From: Balanoglossus misakiensis
Lineage: Eukaryota > Hemichordata
Length of the DNA stretch: 64,000 bases
Reading direction: 5' to 3'
Assembly (NCBI GenBank): GCA_040954595.2
Contig: CM082598.2
Coordinates: forward strand, 1,364,001-1,428,000
A program made the position numbers and the translations under genes. This document shows, in pieces, positions 58,101 to 64,000 of this stretch (its first letter is position 1; each line of letters begins with the position of its first letter). Below the pieces are notes generated by a model. It was not told where the DNA came from, made no database searches, and saw only the letters and a list, made by a program, of their open reading frames with translations.

Positions 58101-60685
58101 AATGGTAAAGAACGATTATTCATTTTGGCGAGTTTTTTCACTCTCCTGTCTATAAGAGGGATGGAAGTTGTGTGTGGTTGAATGTTCATTCACTATATAT
58201 ACACATGTGGAATAACAAACGTTGTCTCTTATCAGATATAATTAATGGAAAAAAGGGCAGCGAGAGAGAGACTTTGTCCCTTTAAATCCCTTCAACATAG
58301 AATGAAAAATATTTGATACTCACATGCAGCAAGACGCCTTTTTCAAGCAGACTTTGTTTCTTAGCCGTCATGACAAAATAGTGAGTCTCGTCTTTGTAAT
58401 AAACTATGTTCTCCAAATCTATCAGCGTCTGGGCTTTCAAGTCTTGGAAGAATTTCTGGTTGAAGATGTAGGCGACTCCGCTGATTTCCTCAACTCTTGT
58501 CTCAGCGAGAGTCTTTCTGTTCACAAAGTTGGCGGTGATTGCAATTGCCAGTTTTCCTCGGAACTCTTTCCTCTTAAACCCTGAGAGGAAAAATCACAGC
58601 TTCCATTAGCGCAAAATCTTGTGTATTTCATGCATTTCTGGGCATAACTACACAAAAATAATGATGACTGTGTTTGCACCCATACACATTGATTGTAGCC
58701 ACTAGAAATACGCAAACATTATAGATTTCATTGGTCATTGTTTTTGATACCTCTCACATGATACTATATTGTCATACTGCCATGTTTCACTTCCAACAAG
58801 GCACGGTAATCTTTCAGTCCTAGCTGTTGAGTCAGCTGAGCTAAAATCCCAACATCTCTGTGTTTTTGTAACAACAGTAAAGGAACATTTCCTCGTGCAT
58901 ATTCTGACTTGCCACTTGAGACAATTTTGGACCAAAACTCAAAATACAGCATTTTACCCTCTACCCCATTAACAAAGAAGTTTTGTTTACTATGCGAGCA
59001 TTTTAATTATCCACAGTCCCTGATCAGGAAGCGAATCACCACTTACCACCAAGGGTATTCCGTTTCCCATCAGCACCAATGAGTACATCGAATTCATAAT
59101 CTGCTATCGGATGATTCGGAGGAGTTATGGCTGCTCTCCATCCTATTCCTGTTGAAGAACAACAAGTTGTCAGATACATGTAGCACTCAACATAGACTCT
59201 ATGACAGTCACTGTGCCTTTTGATAAGGAATGGAACTTCGTATGACGCACAGCCAGGCAAAGTAACTCTACATTTCTGTACACATATATTTGATATGAAC
59301 ATTCATGTCAAAGAAGGGGCTGGCTTAATTCGCTTATAAAACCACGTAGAAGTTCACCAAGTTCACAGTACATCGACTTACTTTCTTCCTCCTGATCTTC
59401 TGGTGGTTCAATCAAGCCATCAAAGGATGTATTGCCGTGGACTTCCACACCAAACAGTAGGGATACTTTCAGCAGGACACATTGCAACTGTCTGATACCT
59501 TGAAAGCAAAGTTGAAAAAATTAGAAAGTAGTTTGGCCAAGAGTTAGCTGATTGGCAAATTGTGTGGACTGTGCCCTAACCTTTACCTTTCTGTGCTTGT
59601 TTTTCACACATGGTTTTCTTTGTACCATGGTGCATTCACGTACCAGGTTTCACCTACATGTATTTGATACCATATACCAACTACATACCATGGCATTATG
59701 GGCCATACTATTAGAAAAACTAGAGTAAACAGATTGATTTCTTACTTATGTGATCGATGGAGCCTGCACAGAATTTCCCGTAAAATTTCTTAGCACCAAG
59801 ACTACGGAGATCTTCGATGACATACGGCCACAAATGGAGGACGTTGTTTCTGCTGAATCGGTCTCTCTTCTCCACGACGACCACTTTAGCACCTAGCAAC
59901 GAGGCTTCAATGGCCGTACGCAGACCACATGGCCCCGATCCTATAATGAGCACCTGTAATGTTGACAAACAAAACAAAATAAGTATACAGGTAGAGATGT
60001 TGACAAACAAAACATCTTTACAGTTTGACTTACTGTAACTGGTAATTCCATTATTAATCGCCCAATGAGCTGCCATTTATTTTCATGAATTAGTACTCTA
60101 ACACTTAGAGTGATCCATTTAAAGGCCGACAATTATCTTATGCGCATGAGCGTAATTTTGTATGTATAATTTAATAAACATTATGTCCAATCTAAATGTT
60201 CTGTAAATTTTGTGTAGGACACAAATAGTGGACTGACTTCACTTCCTTCTATATTTCATAGACCACATCGCGGATAGGGTATCTGCAATGCATGATGGTA
60301 TAATTTGCGTTCAACATAGCGTCTAGTACATGGCTAACGCACGCGCTCAGAACGCAAACTGTCCCACAACTCCCTGCGTTATTCTATCCGTGAAGTGGTC
60401 CATGCATAACGTATACGCAGACTTTAGTTTCCCCACCTTTAGATTTGTACACGCCTTCCCTCCCTTGTAATCCTTCTGTTTGGCTTTCTTGTCCAGTTTC
60501 GCCCAGAGCGTCTTGGCCTTCCAGTGGGTCAGCCGATTCTTGAGATGGGGGTAGCACGTCTTGAAGTCGTTCGGCTTGACCTCGAGATACTCACAGAGTT
60601 CTTGAAACGCACTTATGATTGTGCGGAAGGTGTTTGCATGCATGAACTGGTCGAAGAGACACGTGCTGTAGTCTGGTTCTCCCAT
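38321..60685 (-). CDS. MICAL: MICAL: F-actin methionine monooxygenase with CH, LIM and bMERB domains (whole gene)
   Basis: Coding exons, 5' to 3': 60437-60685, 59746-59953, 59382-59498, 59047-59148, 58324-58580, 57389-57646, 56729-57059, 53408-53555, 52764-52966, 52275-52456, 51692-51892, 48864-50270, 47647-47845, 47226-47308, 46612-46901, 46071-46234, 42365-45871, 42087-42247, 41597-41620 (microexon, probable), 39884-40100, 39370-39472, 39051-39124, 38609-38723, 38321-38390. Every junction is phase-compatible and the total is 8,670 bases, 2,889 residues plus stop. MICAL proteins use FAD and NADPH to oxidise two methionines of actin (Met44 and Met47 in family studies), disassembling filaments downstream of semaphorin-plexin signalling; Rab GTPases bind the C-terminal bMERB domain. 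Vertebrate MICAL3 is about 2,000 residues, so this protein is enlarged, mainly by the repeat region after CH and the acidic exon. Confidence 0.93.
38436..38592 (+). mobile_element. TTAA-type foldback MITE, 3'-truncated copy 2
   Basis: Begins AGGAACAAAGTCTCTCTCTT after TTAA (38432-38435), matches the first half of the element at 57934-58281, and stops after ACTTCCATCCCA. It lies in the last MICAL intron, ending close to the donor of exon 38609-38723. Confidence 0.75.
40176..40332. mobile_element. Pogo/Tigger-like MITE in MICAL intron
   Basis: 157 bp with about 23-bp perfect terminal inverted repeats CAGTAAAACTCCAATTATCC (GAA) and flanking TA dinucleotides (40174-40175, 40333-40334), the target duplication of Tc1/mariner/pogo elements. 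Internal sequence repeats the TATCCGAA phrase (TTATCCGAATAA, CATATCCGAAC). Non-coding. Confidence 0.85.
40600..40650. repeat. Dispersed repeat fragment (TCTTATGCGCATGTGCC family)
   Basis: AAAGGGCGACATCATCTTAT followed by GCGCATGTGCCAAAA is echoed near 57300-57346 (inverted) and 60118-60150. Three related fragments in MICAL introns indicate an interspersed repeat of unknown class. Confidence 0.5.
41597..42247 (-). CDS. MICAL: MICAL basic exon 42087-42247 and candidate 24-bp microexon 41597-41620
   Basis: Exon 42087-42247 (acceptor TTACTCCCTAG, donor AAG|GTAAAT) encodes [20 protein letters not shown] and ends [15 protein letters not shown] in phase 0. A 24-base candidate exon, acceptor CTATTTACAG and donor TAAG|GTATCC, would add VFKRRKSK in phase 0-0, extending the basic cluster before bMERB. 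Skipping it also preserves the frame, so it may be an optional microexon. The larger exon is strongly supported; the microexon rests on splice consensus and composition. Confidence 0.7.
41730..41973 (+). mobile_element. TTAA-type foldback MITE, copy 3 (right end lost)
   Basis: Starts AGAGACAAAGTCTCTCTCTC after TTAA (41726-41729). It contains the central hairpin with TCGGCAAAATGA and CATTTTGGCGAG arms, but the right arm fades before the terminal repeat. Confidence 0.75.
42295..42364. repeat. Dispersed repeat fragment abutting a MICAL splice donor
   Basis: TTTTCTATGGTAAAGTTGGA, then GAAACGGGGGTGAA, is shared with 56512-56575 and, more distantly, 62845-62910; TTTGGTCCAAA of the same family is at about 39290. 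Here the repeat ends within the intronic side of the donor of the 3.5-kb MICAL exon. Confidence 0.6.
42365..45871 (-). CDS. MICAL: MICAL 3.5-kb acidic disordered exon
   Basis: A single exon of 3,507 bases (1,168 full codons plus split codons) between acceptor TTATTCTTCAG and donor CCAT|GTAAGT. Composition is highly Glu/Asp/Ser-rich, turning Lys/Ser/Pro-rich in the last third ([29 protein letters not shown]). Notable elements: a Pro-rich segment ([14 protein letters not shown]), an SH3-ligand-like end (TPRPLPPRP), two copies of LA(E/D)(I/V)YGDTLxxL, and repeated DxEEGE acidic motifs. Vertebrate MICAL3 has a Glu-rich region in this position. The many plus-strand open frames opposite are antisense shadows caused by its composition. 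Confidence 0.9.
46071..46901 (-). CDS. MICAL: MICAL acidic exons after LIM
   Basis: Exons 46612-46901 ([20 protein letters not shown], ending [13 protein letters not shown]) and 46071-46234 ([20 protein letters not shown], ending [10 protein letters not shown]). Both are predicted disordered and acidic; phases 0-2 and 2-1 link to the next exon. The open frames extend a little into flanking introns but consensus donors GTAAGT and GTGAGA define the ends. Confidence 0.88.
47226..47845 (-). CDS. MICAL: MICAL LIM domain exons
   Basis: Exons 47647-47845 and 47226-47308 together make one LIM domain (about residues 1235-1300). Zinc ligands visible: CFFC, HRGC, CNYC and, across the splice, CRPH (FYCRPHFKY), i.e. 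CX2C...HX2C and CX2C...CX2H. The end is basic ([12 protein letters not shown]). The intron between them carries an inverted copy of the dispersed repeat found in the sulfotransferase intron. Confidence 0.93.
48864..51892 (-). CDS. MICAL: MICAL degenerate 35-residue repeat exons
   Basis: Exon 51692-51892 (67 codons) and exon 48864-50270 (469 codons, acceptor TTTCTGCTAG at 50271) encode residues about 686-1221. The region is built of about 14 copies of a 30-40 residue unit with consensus roughly (R/Q)(V/I)xxMAxxLxxQFxELAG followed by a polar spacer, for example [87 protein letters not shown] and [15 protein letters not shown]. The hydrophobic spacing predicts short amphipathic helices. I know of no equivalent array in vertebrate MICALs. 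The open frame continues past 48864 only as intron read-through; the donor is CAACCA|GTAAGT. Confidence 0.88.
52275..52456 (-). CDS. MICAL: MICAL basic linker exon
   Basis: About 60 residues: [13 protein letters not shown], then a Ser/Arg/Lys-rich run ([37 protein letters not shown]). Vertebrate MICALs carry a nuclear localisation signal in the corresponding position between CH and LIM; the two basic clusters here could serve as one (inference). Phases are 1 in and 0 out. Confidence 0.85.
52657..52718. repeat. Perfect 23-bp hairpin in MICAL intron
   Basis: Arms 52657-52679 and 52696-52718 are exact reverse complements (ACCTGGGATCATATTTCTCA plus CAC) with a 16-base loop. A related TTTCTCACACTC phrase lies just upstream at about 52538, suggesting the remnant of a larger inverted-repeat element. 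Confidence 0.85.
52764..53555 (-). CDS. MICAL: MICAL calponin-homology domain exons
   Basis: Exons 53408-53555 and 52764-52966 encode residues about 508-624. They contain [36 protein letters not shown], then [40 protein letters not shown] and [10 protein letters not shown], the single CH domain that follows the monooxygenase in all MICALs. The isolated domain is reported to bind actin weakly and to assist the monooxygenase. A pogo-like MITE (53222-53371) lies in the intron between the two exons. Confidence 0.93.
53222..53371. mobile_element. Pogo/Tigger-like MITE in the MICAL CH intron
   Basis: Begins CAGTCAAACCTGTTTTATTG after TA (53220-53221) and ends with the imperfect complement GACAAGTTCGACTG. 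TGGCCAC/TGGCCAG phrases recur internally. This CAGTC(A/G)AAC terminal type is common among pogo-like MITEs; the right TA flank is not preserved. Confidence 0.75.
53857..55844 (-). CDS. MICAL: Large acidic open exon between MICAL monooxygenase and CH exons (cassette or alternative last exon)
   Basis: An uninterrupted frame of about 661 codons after a possible acceptor (CCATTCAG|ATGAC at 55844) whose phase fits the preceding monooxygenase exon. Two ends are possible. As a last exon it stops at 53857-53859, with AATAAA (TTTATT at 53744-53749) about 108 bases on. As a cassette it could use ACACAG|GTGTAT (exon end 54006), giving 1,839 bases, exactly 613 codons, in phase with the CH exon. The protein is Asp/Glu/Ser-rich, with [18 protein letters not shown] and a C-terminal stretch of degenerate repeats around HTLPIAN and QTVPITD. 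A last-exon isoform would lack CH, LIM and bMERB. An independent intronic gene starting at the ATG at 55861-55863 is the alternative. The acceptor's pyrimidine tract is weak. Confidence 0.55.
56090..56400. repeat. Degenerate tandem repeat of TGATTTGG / TGATCCATGATT
   Basis: About ten imperfect copies of a 25-45 base unit including 'ATGATTTGGTATGATCCATG'. It lies upstream of the acidic MICAL exon on the minus strand. No coding potential. Confidence 0.65.
56729..59953 (-). CDS. MICAL: MICAL flavin monooxygenase exons 2-7
   Basis: Six exons encode residues about 84-507. They show the FAD dinucleotide fold [15 protein letters not shown] followed by [20 protein letters not shown], the GSIDHISIRQLQ block, the DG motif [66 protein letters not shown], the GD motif [12 protein letters not shown] and GCARGF, ending with [20 protein letters not shown]. 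These are the expected class A flavoprotein monooxygenase motifs, all intact, so activity is predicted. The last exon ends in phase 1 and can splice either to the CH exon at 53555 or to the acidic exon at 55844. Confidence 0.93.
57934..58281. mobile_element. TTAA-type foldback MITE, full-length copy 4
   Basis: 348 bp, flanked by intact TTAA on both sides (57930-57933 and 58282-58285). The arms, about 150 bp each, run AGGGACAAAGTCTCTCTCTC to GAGAGACTTTGTCCCT; the centre holds an AACTCGCCCAAAAT and ATTTTGGCGAGTT pair. It lies in a MICAL intron and is the best-preserved copy in the window. Confidence 0.9.
60261..60400. repeat. Short inverted-repeat element in MICAL intron
   Basis: GACCACATCGCGGATAG (60261-60277) and CTATCCGTGAAGTGGTC (60384-60400) are complementary with two mismatches. 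The 140-bp size suggests a MITE; no clear target duplication. Confidence 0.55.
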
Positions 60686-60700
60686 GCTGGCAATCTTCAG
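60437..60700 (-). CDS. MICAL: MICAL first coding exon (N-terminus of monooxygenase)
   Basis: The start is the ATG at 60683-60685 ([17 protein letters not shown]), 15 bases after an acceptor (ATTGCAG at 60701), so an untranslated exon lies upstream. The 83 residues include [32 protein letters not shown] and ACTNLK, matching the helical start of MICAL monooxygenases. The donor is AAG|GTGGGG in phase 0. The Met at 60706 suggested by frame extension is a TTG, not an ATG. Confidence 0.9.
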
Positions 60701-63700
60701 CTGCAATTATTTCTTCTTATAAAACGATGTCCAAATCTGTATAAGAAAAGATATAACAGATGTAGTTATTGGCATCAAAACATGTTGCAACAGCAAAGTC
60801 CCCAGTTGTAACTGAAGTACATCCAGCTATCTGTATATAAAGGTAGTTTACATCATGTAAATTTAACTGTATTCAGAAAGATTGTACAGTTACATGTATA
60901 CCTTTGACTTGAGACTAAGATGTGTTTTTCTGTGGGTGGGTGCATCCATTAGCGATAATACTATAATAATTCTATTTATGGAAACTAAAACGTCCTTTGT
61001 TAATAATTAATACATGATTATTAACAATTGTGTGGGGATTACAATTGCATAGAAATAATCAAATAAATCAAGGACGATGGTTGATCATGTAACTTTATGT
61101 ACCAGTACATTATACTGTTCATGTGCATGTTTTATCTACATAAAGAATATTTTAATGAACATTCTATCATGCAGTTTTAACTTTTCTCAAACACAAATGC
61201 CAGTGCTGACCTGGAATGTGTCTGCTTGTTATCACAATAAATTTTGTATTCTGTATTCTTGCTTCACAGGATATTAACCATTAAAAAAAAAACATGTGGA
61301 TTTCATAAAAGAAGTCAAAGGTGGTGTGATTTACAAAATATAGTATTCCATCGTAATTTTATGGACCAAGACCAGTAGTGAATTTTCGGTACATGTATAT
61401 AAACTGACCGCGGGCCATTCTGGAGTACACATTTCAAACTAGGCAGTTTGTCTGAAAGTTATCAACTGTCAGTTTGTTTTGAAACATATCGCAGTTTACC
61501 TTCACACTACCCTGTACATTTCAAGAATATTCTTTGCCCATTTCGACTGAACTATTTTTATGTTTCAATTCTGAAATCACACCGGAAATTACAAAACTCT
61601 GCAAAGAACATAAGCACATACAGAAAAGCAATAAAGGGGCTCTTGCTAGAGTGACGAGTTCACCTTTAAACCCTAGAACCATTATTTATTCTACACAGGC
61701 CATTTTGTTACATCCTCTGGGGCTTGAGCAAATTAATTGTGAAATCCTCCTGCATTGAAATGAAAGCATGATGTATGCTGGCTTGTGGAGAATGCTAGTG
61801 ATTTCCCTGAGAATGAAGTTCTGGCTTTTGATCAGAAATCCTTGATCGCAGGCCTGAATTCACTGCCTAATCTGCAGATAGACGTGATGTGTATTTAATA
61901 AGGAGGCTATACATGTATATATCATCATAGTGCTTAAAATACAATCTGTACGACAGAAATGAAAAGAAAGCATGTGACTCTGAGACACCAGACTAAACTT
62001 AAGAACAAAGAAGTACACTCTGGGGATAAAGTAACAGTATGCAACTAAGATCACATTCAGAGAATCAAATCGACCCATCCAGTGACCTTCACCTGAAATG
62101 ACCCTCGCATGTTTCACGATGTGACCTTACACGTACAACCGTTAAAATGTTCTTTGCATGATAGAAGTATCCTCACGGCATCTGCTCAAGATCTAGATTT
62201 TATTGAGTGTACGTTCGCTGTTTTCTACAGTGCTCAATCTGCTTGCATGTGACAGTTGTCAATGTCAGACAATTTACATATTGACAATTAAGTATTATGG
62301 GTAATTCCCCTTTGGGTGATGATGAACTCTTGATAAGTTCACAAGTTTTCAAGTCAGTCTCGCTTTGCTGTGCCGTGCTTTGTCCAGACAAGTCTGGGTA
62401 AAGCTGAAAGTAATATGAGATCTGCTGCAAGCCAGAGTCAGAGACAAGCCATGGTGCTGATTTACTGCCATCTGACAGATTGTTTCGTGGTGACGCAAAC
62501 ACAATTGGGATTACACCATATGCTTCTACCCTTGTGGCCAGCCAATGTGTGTATCATTCATGAGTTCAGAACATATTGCTACAGCCATGAACAATGTGTG
62601 ATCATGTAAATATCCAGCAATATGCTTTGAACAGAAAAAAAATCTATTTCTGTACATTATCAATGCCATTACATATACATAACAATGCTTTCGGACTGTG
62701 TGCATGAAATTCTCACTTTAGTTTGCCTGTTATCAATACTAGGAGCCAAGAGTACTTCATCATCCATTTAGCAAACATCTTGACTTGTAAACTGATTAAT
62801 ATCTATATGTTACTTCCCACTGATCTCTTGATCCCTTTATTACAATGGTTTGGTCCAAAACCATTGTTTTCTATGAAGATGGACCTGGGAAATGGGGGTG
62901 GAAGGGTCAAGTAGCAAGTAGCAGGAATTCCCCCGATGGGGAATTTTGAAAGGGGAGGGGGTTAAATAATTAGTTTATAGTGAACTACCTCACTGTAATA
63001 GATTGAGCAATGTGTAGCTGTTGATAATGCTACATTTCATCATAGGCCACACAAGAAAATTTTAATAAGATATCGCCAACTGTCTCGAGGAGGGGGCGTG
63101 GCAACAATTGACAATTTATTTGAAGGGGCATGAAGGTTCTTAACTTAATTATTATTGGGATAAAGTTTGAATACACGAAGCCACAGTCATGGCAGTGATG
63201 AGCATGTTCGTTTCATTCAGCTGTTCAAACGAATGTGCCAGTCATTACACAAACTGACCTACTTCGACCGCTCTCCCGAAACCAACGTAAACATTGATGA
63301 ATACAGGGTTTATAGCGTTTATTTTCTGTGGAAGACAGTAAGCCTTTTTTCAGCTACTGGTATTCTGTACAAAGGAGACTTTCATGCTTTCTGGTACACG
63401 TACACACGCGAGTTCGAATACAGACAACACACCATAGCTTGGTGTAATTAGATCCACTGTAGACAGGGTGGGTCTCTATATGTTTCCAAAAAGCGGCGAC
63501 CGCTTATTGCGTCATGCATATGGTAATCGACGATACCAAATTTGTACATGTACCCATCAGGCTGTGCCGAGCAATACCCCCTGCCGAATGTACAACAATT
63601 CTTCCAGTTGTGATAATTATCACGTTTCTTTCACACCTTTTTCAAAACACGTACTGCCTACTGGTCACTTAACACTTACCTACAGCCGACTGTTAAATTC

Positions 63701-64000
63701 GTGTGCTTCGCGGATACAAGCCGGTGGACGATCCATCAGACGTCAGCCGTGATCAAAACTAGCTATTATCACCAGTCTCTTGAAAAAAATAAATGAAGAA
63801 TAACGGCACATGCAGAGTCTTAAATTTCCACACGAACGATTACAGACTACCTTAAATAGCGGCCATTTTCCTCATTTGCATATCAAAATATGAGTCATTC
63901 GCTGTGTTGTGTAATTCGATATTTCGTCGGTGGTGGCGCTCGCCATTGCCTGCTACCTGAATTACCCTACCTTTCGTTTGTTTTTAAGTTGTTCAAACTC
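60701..64000. other. MICAL upstream/intron 1 region
   Basis: No coding region supported. A dispersed-repeat fragment (TTTGGTCCAAAACCATTGTT) lies near 62848. The right edge (63858-63900) has clustered promoter-like motifs. The MICAL 5' untranslated exon and promoter should lie within or beyond this stretch. Confidence 0.45.
63858..63900. promoter_or_regulatory. YY1-like, octamer and AP-1 motif cluster
   Basis: Within 43 bases: GCGGCCATTTT (YY1-like, 63859-63869), ATTTGCAT (octamer, 63874-63881) and TGAGTCA (AP-1, 63891-63897). It is a candidate promoter or enhancer for MICAL on the minus strand or for a gene off the right edge. Confidence 0.35.

Overview
This is a eukaryotic (metazoan) genomic window. 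Genes are split by GT-AG introns, poly(A) signals follow several stop codons, and tandem repeats and small inverted-repeat transposons fill introns and intergenic DNA. The gene content (an invertebrate-type MICAL, two P-loop sulfotransferase-like paralogues and a Golgi-type carbohydrate sulfotransferase) fits a marine invertebrate, plausibly a deuterostome such as a hemichordate, cephalochordate or echinoderm. The species cannot be fixed from the sequence alone.

Layout. Positions 0.5-2.0 kb hold a plus-strand three-exon gene model whose first visible exon is a pogo/Tigger-like DNA-binding domain. Positions 2.7-5.0 kb hold two tandem minus-strand sulfotransferase-like genes. Positions 5.5-10.4 kb hold a plus-strand carbohydrate sulfotransferase assembled from three coding exons; a consensus NRF1 site lies between it and the divergent minus-strand gene. 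At 11.5-12.4 kb there is a TATA/CCAAT/E2F-like promoter and splice-like signals of a possible non-coding transcript. From 12.5 to 32.4 kb the window is almost entirely repetitive: segmental duplications carrying a recurrent AAAATGGC motif, then a 14 kb satellite complex with inverted symmetry and a 2.1 kb core of phase-locked hexanucleotide blocks. Positions 33.4-36.2 kb hold two more tandem arrays. One consists of six copies of a roughly 207 bp module that looks like a promoter plus first exon.

The right half (38.3-60.7 kb, minus strand) is one MICAL gene. I could join 24 coding exons with every splice phase compatible, giving about 2,889 residues: flavin monooxygenase, calponin-homology domain, an unusual array of about 14 degenerate 35-residue repeats, LIM domain, a 3.5 kb acidic exon and a C-terminal bMERB domain. 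A further large acidic open exon lies between the monooxygenase and CH exons and is phase-compatible as a cassette or an alternative last exon. The MICAL introns carry TTAA-flanked foldback elements, pogo-like MITEs and other dispersed repeats. From 60.7 to 64.0 kb is upstream or intron-1 DNA with promoter-like motifs at the extreme right.

The most unusual parts are the tandem promoter/first-exon array, the hexamer core with its palindromic axis, and the MICAL repeat array and acidic exon.
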